Assembly: GCA_024228555.1 (NCBI GenBank)
Contig: JAAETI010000304.1
Location: forward strand, 1 to 64,000
Direction: 5' to 3'
Length of the DNA stretch: 64,000 bases
DNA from: a bacterium
Lineage (GTDB): Bacteria; Actinomycetota; Acidimicrobiia; Spongiisociales; UBA5794
Positions 35,267 to 43,488 of this stretch are shown one piece after another; the first letter of the stretch is position 1, and every line of letters starts with the position of its first letter. The notes under the pieces are model-generated. The model worked only from the letters and a program-made list of their open reading frames with translations. It had not been told where the DNA came from and did not search any database. Both the position numbers and the translations under genes were made by a program.

Positions 35267-36457
35267 TCAGATCGCTTTCAAAATCGTCTGCTCCAATTCC
35301 TTGATCGCAGCCTTGCGATCGAGGAGGGGAGAGGCGTCGGCTTCGGTCGCCGCAAAGTGGCTGTCAAGGGCGGCGGCAAAGCCGTTGATGACATGGTCGA
35401 CACTCCCTATTGCGACCCGGGCCACCCGGCTGTCATCGGTCGCTCTCCTGGCAATCGAACCCGCCCCACCGTGGTCGAGAACGATGACGCGCCGAGCTGT
35501 GTAGAACGCCTCGGTCAGTGCCAATCCTCCTTCTTCACGCAGTCCGGTGAAGACTGTAGTTGTCGCATGCCTCATCAGCTCGATTGCCTCACCGCGAGTG
35601 ACCCATCCCGGGAACTCGATGCGGTCGGCGACACCCAGCTCGGTGGCCAGTTGCTCCAGAGCGGAGCGTTGCGGACCATCGCCAACCATCACCAGCCGGA
35701 TGTCCTTGCTAGCCCGGGCCAGCGCCTCGATGGCAAGCCGGCCTCCCTTGCGAGTCTCCATAAGCGAGGCCCACAAGGCATAGCGCTTGTCCTCCAGGGA
35801 TTCCGCGGGCGGAACCTCGTTGAATACTGCGTGATTGAGGACGACCGCATTTGGCTGCACCTCGGCGGGGAGTGCGTGCAGGGTTTCGTCGTTCTGCACG
35901 ATGGCGACGGTTGCCCGCCGTGCAGTTCGTCGACTCGCCGGAAGTCGCGCCATTGTCCGGATACCAAGGATGTCGAGAACCTCCTGGGCGACGCCACTCT
36001 TGCCCAGGAGCGGCCACAAATCCCGCGGTGTCTTCACTGCTCCTCCGACCGGGCCCCATACCGAGGGGACACCGAGCGAGTTGGCTGGTGTCGGTAACCA
36101 GTAGACCGAAAGTGTCACATGGCTGATCGCATCGATCTTCATCGTCGCAATGATTTGCTTGGCGGTGCGGTGCGCTTTCCTAAGCCACCATTGGTAGTGG
36201 ATGAAATGCGGAATCCTGTGCCAGCGCATCCATTTGCCCCCTAGCCGGTCGGGGACTTCCACAAACATCGGGTGTGGCCCAGGAGTCGTCGCCAGCCACT
36301 CGCGGACGTCGGCGGCTCGAGCGCTGCCGGTGAGTACGACGAGGTCGGCGATCTTGTGTAATGCCATGACCATTCCCCAACCGGCACCGGGCTCGGACCC
36401 TACGTTTGGTCCGCAAGCGTGGGCGAAGACAAGCAGACGAGGCCGAGCCGAACTCAC
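35267..36457 (-). CDS. GT4-type glycosyltransferase
   Basis: A 396-residue GT-B fold protein. It starts RPRLLVFAHACGPNVGSEPG, the EPxxG-type N-terminal loop seen in GT4 enzymes. The donor domain begins ALWASLMETRKGGRLAIEAL and contains VMVGDGPQ and FTGLREEGGLALTEAF (EX7E). GTG 36457 overlaps the stop of the beta-helix lipoprotein gene (GTGA) and is the best start; the frame continues to 36526. A 55-base gap separates it from the GMC gene. Confidence 0.88.
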   Translation of the reverse strand: MSSARPRLLVFAHACGPNVGSEPGAGWGMVMALHKIADLVVLTGSARAADVREWLATTPGPHPMFVEVPDRLGGKWMRWHRIPHFIHYQWWLRKAHRTAKQIIATMKIDAISHVTLSVYWLPTPANSLGVPSVWGPVGGAVKTPRDLWPLLGKSGVAQEVLDILGIRTMARLPASRRTARRATVAIVQNDETLHALPAEVQPNAVVLNHAVFNEVPPAESLEDKRYALWASLMETRKGGRLAIEALARASKDIRLVMVGDGPQRSALEQLATELGVADRIEFPGWVTRGEAIELMRHATTTVFTGLREEGGLALTEAFYTARRVIVLDHGGAGSIARRATDDSRVARVAIGSVDHVINGFAAALDSHFAATEADASPLLDRKAAIKELEQTILKAI

Positions 36458-38007
36458 TCTCGTGTTCCGTTCACGTCCTGGCCGGCGGCCACCCACTGCG
36501 ACCATGTCATGTCCTGCTTGTTCCATGCAAAGGCTTTGCCGCTTGCCTTCAGATAGGTGTTGTCCTCAAACCGGTTGTTGCGATCGGTGAACACGGAGCG
36601 GTCATCCATATCTTCGACAAGCCCTGTCTGGCCGGTGTTCATGGTGATGGTGTTGTGGTGTACCCACAGGTTGCTGAGGGAGTAGGGCCCGCCGCTGTCA
36701 CGGTCCTTGCCACGGTCCTGTTGGATAGCGGTGATCCCGTCGGCATTGCCGCTGACCACGTTGTCGCTCACCTCTACGTCTGCAGATGCGGCGACCAGAA
36801 TCCCGCCCCCCCACAGCCAGGTTGAGTGGGCAAACCCGTTGTTGGTAACCGTGTTTCCGCTGATGAGGGCATCGTATGAGATCTCGTGGAAGATGCCGGG
36901 TCCGGTGTTGTCATAAACCGTGTTGTTCAAGTAAGTGGTGGCGTATGCATCGATGTCGGTCCATAAACCGGGGCCCAGATTGTTGTGCACTGTCGTCTCG
37001 CGAATAGTGAGCCCGACGGTCCTGGTGAACTTGGTGCCCCCCGCCTCCCACCCTCTACTGAAACCGCGAATGTTGTTGTTGGCGATATCGCACTGTTCAA
37101 CGAGGATGTCCTCGCCCCGGCTCCCGGCCAAACCCAGTTGCCCGTTGTGGTGGACCGAGGCCCGCCGAATGGTCGTCGCCATTCCTGTTCTGATGCCTGC
37201 TCCGTGGTTGAGTCGAACCTCGACGTCTTCGATCAGCCAGTTGGACCCAAAGTCGCCGCCGCCCGGGAGTTGGGACTGGATGGCGCCTTCCTGGGCCCGC
37301 ACTGCGTACTTCTCGACGGTGAGGTCCCTGATGGTGACGTTGTCGGCATCGCTGACAAATGCGTATTCGGATATGCCGATCTCGACGTTGCGGACGGTTG
37401 GGTCGTCGAACACCACAATGGTGGTGCCATCCGACCACCAGGTACCCGCGCTGAGGTCGCTGCGATCGTCGACCCGCCACAGCATGGCGTCATCCATGAA
37501 GAGGTCATTGCGATATACACATGCTTCGTAGTCATCCTGGCAACTCCCGTGACCGTCCTGGTCAATCGCGATTGAAGTGGTCGACCAATGGTCGCCGTCG
37601 GCGCTGAGATCGTCCACAGGGATTGCACCGTTGAGGACGGCACCGGGTTCGCCTGCAAAGACCATGCCGTCCTTGGGTCGGATCTGACGAGAACGGTGGA
37701 TCCCTGGGAGCAAGGAGAAATGTGTCCCAGGATCGGATTGCTCCACAAGCTGGGCGATGTCGTCGCCGGGCGATACCACGATCTCGATGATCGGTGGCGG
37801 CTCGGTCGACTCGGTGGTCGGTGCGGTGGTCGTGGTGGTGGTCGTGGTCGGTGTTGGTGCGGTGGTCGCCGACGTGGATGAGGTTGCAGGAGGAAGCGTG
37901 CTGGGCCCGGGGGTTTCCGCGGTGACCTCCGGGCTGCATGCCGCAAGAACGACTGCAGCGGCCGCCATCATGATGTGGAGTCGGCACAGCCGCAATGGCA
38001 CTCGCAA
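36454..38007 (-). CDS. beta-helix lipoprotein (right-handed parallel beta-helix)
   Basis: A 517-residue probable lipoprotein. The N-terminus has Arg residues, a hydrophobic stretch and the lipobox VLAAC, then a Thr/Pro-rich linker of about 50 residues. The rest is a right-handed parallel beta-helix with repeated N-x-V/I turns (NNIRGFSRG, NNTVYDNTGPG, GNTVTNNG, DNVVSGNADG). It is homologous to 39974-41689 (shared QQDRG, WLWGGGI, GPGLWTDID/GPGFWTDHD). Such folds are found in polysaccharide lyases and C5-epimerases. It is first in the operon. The start is uncertain: AAGGGGG before TTG 38007 fits best, GTG 38049 and GTG 38001 are alternatives. Confidence 0.82.
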   Translation of the reverse strand: MRVPLRLCRLHIMMAAAAVVLAACSPEVTAETPGPSTLPPATSSTSATTAPTPTTTTTTTTAPTTESTEPPPIIEIVVSPGDDIAQLVEQSDPGTHFSLLPGIHRSRQIRPKDGMVFAGEPGAVLNGAIPVDDLSADGDHWSTTSIAIDQDGHGSCQDDYEACVYRNDLFMDDAMLWRVDDRSDLSAGTWWSDGTTIVVFDDPTVRNVEIGISEYAFVSDADNVTIRDLTVEKYAVRAQEGAIQSQLPGGGDFGSNWLIEDVEVRLNHGAGIRTGMATTIRRASVHHNGQLGLAGSRGEDILVEQCDIANNNIRGFSRGWEAGGTKFTRTVGLTIRETTVHNNLGPGLWTDIDAYATTYLNNTVYDNTGPGIFHEISYDALISGNTVTNNGFAHSTWLWGGGILVAASADVEVSDNVVSGNADGITAIQQDRGKDRDSGGPYSLSNLWVHHNTITMNTGQTGLVEDMDDRSVFTDRNNRFEDNTYLKASGKAFAWNKQDMTWSQWVAAGQDVNGTRE

Positions 38008-38326
38008 GATGCCCCCTTGATCCTTTTGGCCTTGCCCTGTAGCGGTCACGCTAGCACTGCAGCGACTATCCAGGATTGGCCCGAGTCCTTATTGACTCAG
38101 AGGTGACTAGTGATAGCCAAGATATACGCTCAGTTGTGCACTGAACGCCGAGCGTGAACGAGGGTCCCCGCGACGTCGTGTGACACTACCTCCAAATATC
38201 TCAATAGATTCGGGCCCTTCTTGGGGGTAACTAGATACTTCGCTCGTCTCGTGAATGGGTCTATCACACTTCCCTGCGGCTTCTATCCTGGTGTTGGGCT
38301 GATAATCAGATATCCAGGGGGCTGGA
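38008..38326. other. divergent intergenic region, promoters for two glycan operons
   Basis: About 320 bases with no supportable gene. TGCGGCTTCTATCCT at 38274-38288 is also found upstream of asnS at the same distance from the start codon. GATAAT at 38301 is a second -10 candidate for the sugar transferase gene. AGGGGG at 38316-38321 is its ribosome binding site. Confidence 0.5.
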
Positions 38327-39046
38327 ATGCTGCAGGGTAGGAGCAGAGGGGCGTCATCGCCCGTCGATGTTGTTGATCGTTCGAGGGTAGGCAGGACAGA
38401 GAGAAGCGAGCCGTTTCTCCGCGTTGTCCCGGAACCGCGACGTGTTGGTGGATACGAGCGTTTTGTGAAACCAGGTCTCGATCGACTTGGCGGAATCGTG
38501 CTTTCGGTGATCACGTTGCCGATTCTTGCGGTCGTTATTCCGATGATCTGGGTGAAGCTGGGGCGACCCGCCATATTCAAGCAGCAGCGCATTGGGCGTT
38601 CCGGCGAGGAGTTCACGCTCTACAAGCTGCGCACCATGAAGGAAGACCGACGGATCCGTGTTGTTGGATTCGACGGTACGGACCGTCGAATCAACCACAA
38701 GTCACCCGACGATCCCCGCCACGTGCCTCTTGGTCGCACCCTCCGCAAGTGGAGTCTTGATGAGATTCCGCAGTTCTGGAACGTTGCCTTGGGGCAGATG
38801 AGCCTGGTCGGGCCACGTCCAGAGCTGCCGCATATTGTTGCCCGCTATGAAGATTGGCAGCACCGTCGCCATGACGTGAAGCCAGGCGTTACCGGGTTGT
38901 GGCAGGTGTCGGAGCGGGGCGACATCCCAATGCACCTTGCGACCGACATCGACGTCGAATATGTTGACTCGCTGAGCTTCCGCAAAGACCTGCGGGTGCT
39001 TCTGCTGACCGTGCCGGCGGCGCTGGGCTCGCAAAAGGGCTACTAG
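38327..39046 (+). CDS. initiating sugar-phosphate transferase (monotopic PGT)
   Basis: A 239-residue bacterial sugar transferase of the WcaJ/WbaP catalytic-domain type. Residues 1-45 are a variable N-terminus. A hydrophobic re-entrant helix lies at about 55-75. FKQQRIGRSGEEFTLYKLRTMK and SLDEIPQFWNV..GQMSLVGPRPE are the family core (key parts KLRTMK, DEIPQ, SLVGPRPE). It transfers a sugar-1-phosphate from a nucleotide sugar to undecaprenyl phosphate and so starts the repeat unit. It lacks the large N-terminal membrane domain of WbaP. This gene probably begins glycan synthesis for the whole locus. Confidence 0.93.
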   Translation: MLQGRSRGASSPVDVVDRSRVGRTERSEPFLRVVPEPRRVGGYERFVKPGLDRLGGIVLSVITLPILAVVIPMIWVKLGRPAIFKQQRIGRSGEEFTLYKLRTMKEDRRIRVVGFDGTDRRINHKSPDDPRHVPLGRTLRKWSLDEIPQFWNVALGQMSLVGPRPELPHIVARYEDWQHRRHDVKPGVTGLWQVSERGDIPMHLATDIDVEYVDSLSFRKDLRVLLLTVPAALGSQKGY

Positions 39047-39177
39047 TCGCCGCAGCTACCAAGCAGATCCATGACTTCGATTGCTCACGGTTGACGGTTT
39101 GGTGACCGGCGTGGGCTATTTGGGCGGACCGGGCTGAAACGGACCGCTAGCCTCGGCGAAACTCAAGCAGGAGCTCC

Positions 39178-39942
39178 ATGACCTTCCCGGAAAAAGCGCC
39201 AGTTGTTGGTGTGCCCATCTCGCTCACGTCCTATGAAGGGGTCTTTGAGGCCATCTCGAATCGACCGTCTGATAGCGCGACCGTTGTTGCAGTATGCAAT
39301 GTACATTCGGTCATGTCGGCTCGGCGCGACCCCGATCTGATGGTCGCGATCGGTGGGGCGGAGATTGCCACGCCGGATGGCGTCCCCATCGTCTGGGGAT
39401 TGCGGAGCACCGTCCGCAGGGAGCAGCAGCGGGTCTATGGGCCCGAGCTGATGAGATTGGCGATGGTCCGTTCCGAGGAACTCGGTTGGACGCACTACAT
39501 CTACGGCAGCACTCCGGACACGATCGAGCAGCTAGAAGCAGCCATTGCAGGCTTTGCCCCCAGGGCCCAGATCGCCGGGTCGGAATCGCCACCGTTTCGC
39601 GAGATGACGGAGGCGGAGACTGAAGCCTCGCTCACCGCGATCCGCACTAGCGGTGCCGACGTGGTCTGGGTTGGGCTGGGCATGCCAAAGCAAGAGCTAT
39701 GGATGCATGAGATGCGCGCAGCACTGCCCGGTGTGGCCGTGATCGGCGTCGGTGCCGCGTTCGACTTCATTGCCGGCACCAAGAAGCAAGCTCCTGAGTG
39801 GATGCAAAAGGCGGGTTTGGAGTGGCTATTCCGGTTTGTGCAGGAGCCACGCCGGTTGTGGCGTCGCTACCTGTGGAACAACCCCTCCTACCTTGTACTA
39901 TTGGGCCTTCAGGTGCTGAAGAGCAAGCTCAGAAGAAGCTAG
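39178..39942 (+). CDS. WecG/TagA/CpsF family glycosyltransferase
   Basis: A 254-residue GT26 enzyme. TPDGVPIVWG (60s) is the PDG motif, and VGLGMPKQELWMHE and GVGAAFDFIAGTKKQAP are characteristic. It normally adds the second sugar (ManNAc or ManNAcA type) to an undecaprenyl-linked sugar, which fits its place right after the initiating transferase. GGAG 5 bases before ATG 39178 is the ribosome binding site. Its stop lies at the edge of a terminator hairpin. Confidence 0.92.
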   Translation: MTFPEKAPVVGVPISLTSYEGVFEAISNRPSDSATVVAVCNVHSVMSARRDPDLMVAIGGAEIATPDGVPIVWGLRSTVRREQQRVYGPELMRLAMVRSEELGWTHYIYGSTPDTIEQLEAAIAGFAPRAQIAGSESPPFREMTEAETEASLTAIRTSGADVVWVGLGMPKQELWMHEMRAALPGVAVIGVGAAFDFIAGTKKQAPEWMQKAGLEWLFRFVQEPRRLWRRYLWNNPSYLVLLGLQVLKSKLRRS

Positions 39943-39964
39943 GGCTTCCCGAGAAGGGAAGCCC
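39942..39964. terminator. hairpin between convergent genes
   Basis: GGGCTTCCC-GAGAA-GGGAAGCCC: a perfect 9-bp stem that starts in the stop codon of the TagA-like gene. It faces the end of the beta-helix gene. There is no T-run. Confidence 0.6.
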
Positions 39965-39973
39965 CGATCTCGG

Positions 39974-41689
39974 CTACGGCGTGTAGCTGCCCGTTGTGTC
40001 GTGGCCAATGTCCTGCCAACCAGAGAACGAATGGGTGTGGGCTTCCCAGTTCCAGTCCACATCGCCGACATAGTCGTTGTTCTCCCAGCGGTTGTTGCCA
40101 GGTTCGTAGATCGCCTGGCTGCCGATGTCCTGGGCGGCGCCGCTCAGACCGCTGTCCACGATGACGTTGTCGTGTACGTAGTTGTTCTGGGCCAGGTACT
40201 TGCCGTACTCACCACTCCCACGGTCTTGCTGAGTGATGGTGATTCCGTTGTGGTTGCCCTCTAGGTAGTTGCCGTAGATCTCGACGCCCTGTGATGAGGC
40301 AATAACGATGCCGCCTCCCCACAGCCACTGGGCGTGCCCAAAGCCGTTGTATCGGATGGTGTTGTTGCGGATGATCCCGTCGTACCCGATCTCATGGAAC
40401 AGTCCGTTGGCAAAGTTGTGCTCAACGAGGTTGTTCTCGTAGATGATCCCGATGTTGTCGTGGTCTGTCCAGAAGCCCGGCCCGTGGTTGTGGTGTGTCC
40501 AGTTGCCGCGCACAGTGAGGTTTGTCGTTGACCAGAACTTGGAACCACCCGCTTCGAATCCCCAGTTGTAGTCCTGCTCGAAGTTGTTGTAGGCAACCTC
40601 GTTGTTCTCGATAAGGCCATTGACAGAGTGCGGCACATTGATACCGAGTTGGTAGTTGTGGTGGATGTTGTTGAAACGCACCGTCGGCGTTCCCGACGAG
40701 AGCCGCACCCCAACCGCTGCATTGTGATGAATGTCACATCCTTCAACGGTCCAGTCGCCGCCGTCGGCGTCGATGGCGCCGCGTTGCTTGTTGGAGTCGT
40801 AGTTACGGATCTCCAGGTTGCGTAGCAGCACATCATCCGCGGACCCATCGAAGGCGTAATCCGTTGTGTCATTCCCATCGAGCACGGCGTCATTGGCTCC
40901 GATGAACTGTTGGCCGTCGCGGGGCTTGATTGTCTGGCGATTGTGGGTGCCGTGGATCATGAAGACTGTGCCCTCAGGGCTGTCCTTGGCGAGATCTCCA
41001 ATGTCGTCACCCGGGTAGACGTGCTTGTCGATATCGACTTCTTCGAATCGTGGGGGAGGGTTCATCGGGACGAGTTTTTCGGCTCGACCGATCAGTGTCG
41101 CCATCTCGTCGCGTCGCAGCAGAGAGTTCGGGCAGTAGCGACTGTTGACAGGTGGGTTGCAGCCCGCGGTGACACCGGCCTTGCGCAGACGGTTGATCGC
41201 ATCCTCGTGGATTGAGGATTCGTCATCGACGAAGGAGTCGGTGGACGTCGATGGATAGCCGTAGCCACGGACCAGGAATGATGCCATCTCGGCTCTGGTC
41301 AGGCTGCGGTCCGGACAGAACTTGCCGTCACCGCATCCCGATGTCACGCCGGCGGCTGCAAGTTTGTTGATGTCGCTCTCGAATATCGAGTCGCCGTCGT
41401 CGGTGAACCAGTCTTTGCCGCCGTCGCTGGTGAGGTCGAGGGCTCGGACCAGGAACGCGGCCATCTGGCCGCGGGTGACCACCCGGTTAGGGCAGTACTC
41501 GGAATTGAATGGTGGGTTGCATCCCGTGGTGATGCCCGCGGCAGCGATTGCCTCGATGTACCCCTCGTGGATGTTTTGGTCGTCGTCGGTGAAAGATCCA
41601 CCGGGATTTGCTGCTTGGGCTGCCGGGATTGCAACGAGTGTTGCCGAGGCAACCGCGGCGACAATAAGTAGTCGTGAGAAGGTGCGCAT
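39974..41689 (-). CDS. secreted beta-helix protein with three N-terminal SLH-like modules
   Basis: A 571-residue exported protein. A signal peptide (1-26, ending AQA) is followed by three SLH-like modules at 30-215. Each has GIT/GVT..GC, a second Cys in FCP or YCP, and a TRGQ/TRAE/RRDE-type helix start; the second module has TRAEMASFLVRG, the canonical SLH TRAE. The rest is a right-handed parallel beta-helix homologous to the lipoprotein at 36454-38007, with N-N-x-I/V turns. It is probably a wall-bound polysaccharide-modifying or -binding protein. No catalytic residues can be assigned. Confidence 0.88.
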   Translation of the reverse strand: MRTFSRLLIVAAVASATLVAIPAAQAANPGGSFTDDDQNIHEGYIEAIAAAGITTGCNPPFNSEYCPNRVVTRGQMAAFLVRALDLTSDGGKDWFTDDGDSIFESDINKLAAAGVTSGCGDGKFCPDRSLTRAEMASFLVRGYGYPSTSTDSFVDDESSIHEDAINRLRKAGVTAGCNPPVNSRYCPNSLLRRDEMATLIGRAEKLVPMNPPPRFEEVDIDKHVYPGDDIGDLAKDSPEGTVFMIHGTHNRQTIKPRDGQQFIGANDAVLDGNDTTDYAFDGSADDVLLRNLEIRNYDSNKQRGAIDADGGDWTVEGCDIHHNAAVGVRLSSGTPTVRFNNIHHNYQLGINVPHSVNGLIENNEVAYNNFEQDYNWGFEAGGSKFWSTTNLTVRGNWTHHNHGPGFWTDHDNIGIIYENNLVEHNFANGLFHEIGYDGIIRNNTIRYNGFGHAQWLWGGGIVIASSQGVEIYGNYLEGNHNGITITQQDRGSGEYGKYLAQNNYVHDNVIVDSGLSGAAQDIGSQAIYEPGNNRWENNDYVGDVDWNWEAHTHSFSGWQDIGHDTTGSYTP

Positions 41690-41800
41690 TTGGGCACCCT
41701 ACATCGGCCGGCCGCACCACGGGCTAAGAAGAAGTTAAGAGTGTGCCATGAAGAAAGCGCCGTGGCACGACCCGTACTAGTTAGTTCTACCTAGTCAGTT

Positions 41801-43177
41801 CTACCAGGCGTCCGAGGCTCTTGGGGTGATCTCATGTCCGGTGCCCATGCCTTCATAAGTCAGGCCGGCGGCACGCACCCGGGCGGGATCAAAGACGTTG
41901 CGACCATCGATCACGAGGTTGCCGCGCATCTTTGAGGCCACTTCCTCGAAGTCGAGGTGGCGAAGCTCATCCCACTCTGTGACAAGAACTAGAGCATCGG
42001 CACTCTGTACGACTGCATATGGATCGCTGCTGGTTTGCAGGTCTGGCAACTCAGGGATCTGCTTGACGAGCGGATCGTAGGCCCTGACGATGGCGCCCCG
42101 GTTCGCCAACTCCTTGGCGATTGTGATGGCTGGAGCATCGCGAACATCATCGGTCTCCGGCTTGAACGCAAGTCCGAGCAACGCGACCCGACTGCCCCGA
42201 AGCGGGCGTAGATGCTGCTGGAGCTTGGTGATGACACGATGGCGCTGCTTGAAGTTGACAGCCATCGTGGCCTCGAGGAGTGACGGATCCTGGCCATGGG
42301 CCCGAGCAGTCGCGGCGAGCGCCTCGACATCCTTGCCGAAGCATGAACCACCCCAACCGACACCGGCCTGGAGGAACTGTGCGGAAATCCGGGAGTCGAG
42401 GCCCATAGCTCTCGCAACCTCTTTGACGTCCGCGTTCACCCACTCGCAGATCTCTGCGATCTCATTGATGAAGCTGATCTTGGTAGCGAGGAATGCGTTG
42501 GCCGCGTACTTGATCGTTTCGGCTGTGGATCGATCGGTTTTGACGAGGATCGGATGATCGGTCGCCCGCCCGCCGGGGAATGCCTGCTTGAGGATGGGGT
42601 CATAGGCGGCAGCGACGGCGTCGACTGCCTCGGGGTGGGTGCCTCCGAGCACAATCCGCTCCGGATGGAGGAAGTCACGCACAGCGCTCCCTTCGCGGAG
42701 GAACTCTGGATTGCTGACAACCGAAAAGACATCGCTGTCGACGTCATCCCCGAGCACGTTCTCGATCGTCGAGGTGAGCCAGTTGCCGCTGCCGACAGGC
42801 ACAGTGCTCTTGGTAACGATGACGTGGGGGGAGTGCATCGCCATTCCAATACTCTTGGCGGCTGCAGTCACATTCGTGATGTCCGGGTGACCACCCTCAC
42901 CGGGAGGGGTGTCTACGCACAGAAAGACGACCTCTGAGTTGGCCATGGCCAACTCATAGTCATCGGTGAAAGTGAGATTTCCGTTGTCGACTCCGTCGCG
43001 AAGGAGTTCGTCGAGGCCGGGCTCATAGAAATACGAGGAACCGCCCTGAAGCATCGCGAGTTTTTCTGGGTTGATCTCGACCCCGACAACCTCATGGCCT
43101 ATCTTCGCCATGCAGGCGGCCACCACCGTACCCACGTACCCGCTACCGATTACTGAAATACCTGAATCTGAAATCAC
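41801..43177 (-). CDS. ugd: UDP-glucose 6-dehydrogenase
   Basis: A 458-residue enzyme that oxidises UDP-glucose to UDP-glucuronate with 2 NAD+. GSGYVGTVVAACMAKIGH is the NAD-binding start. KSTVPVGS, FLREGSA, and GVGWGGSCFGKD (the catalytic Cys) follow, then the C-terminal FKPETDDVRDAP. AAAGGGG 6 bases before GTG 43177 fixes the start; the frame continues to 43231. Its product is the substrate for the ArnA-like enzyme at 22723 and for glucuronate-containing glycans. AGTATA at 43249-43254 gives a TATACT -10 candidate on this strand. Confidence 0.95.
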   Translation of the reverse strand: MISDSGISVIGSGYVGTVVAACMAKIGHEVVGVEINPEKLAMLQGGSSYFYEPGLDELLRDGVDNGNLTFTDDYELAMANSEVVFLCVDTPPGEGGHPDITNVTAAAKSIGMAMHSPHVIVTKSTVPVGSGNWLTSTIENVLGDDVDSDVFSVVSNPEFLREGSAVRDFLHPERIVLGGTHPEAVDAVAAAYDPILKQAFPGGRATDHPILVKTDRSTAETIKYAANAFLATKISFINEIAEICEWVNADVKEVARAMGLDSRISAQFLQAGVGWGGSCFGKDVEALAATARAHGQDPSLLEATMAVNFKQRHRVITKLQQHLRPLRGSRVALLGLAFKPETDDVRDAPAITIAKELANRGAIVRAYDPLVKQIPELPDLQTSSDPYAVVQSADALVLVTEWDELRHLDFEEVASKMRGNLVIDGRNVFDPARVRAAGLTYEGMGTGHEITPRASDAW

Positions 43178-43488
43178 TGTCGTCCCCTTTGCCCCTGGTC
43201 GTGAGCTCTCGATCTGGCAGACGAGAGTCAACCATCAATACAACGCGGAGTATACAAGTGGGAACCCAGAGTGAGCGGTGTGGTAGCCGCCTCGTACCAA
43301 TTTTGGGTTACAGCAGACTCGGCGTGGTAATGACCTGCCAGATTCAACGTCACCGACGGTTTTGTGCGGTGCACTAGCCAAGGTGACCAGTCGCAGATTA
43401 GCGGGCTGGCCCAATTTGGCATGAGGGCTAAGGTTCCACCTGCGCTGGCCGTTGCTGGCGCCGCCATTGCAGACCAACACTCTGAGAG
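43178..43488. other. divergent gap between ugd and the second Wzz/kinase gene
   Basis: About 310 bases. No supportable gene. It holds the likely ugd promoter (TATACT on the minus strand at 43254-43249). I find no clear promoter for the Wzz/kinase gene and only a weak ribosome binding site. Confidence 0.4.
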
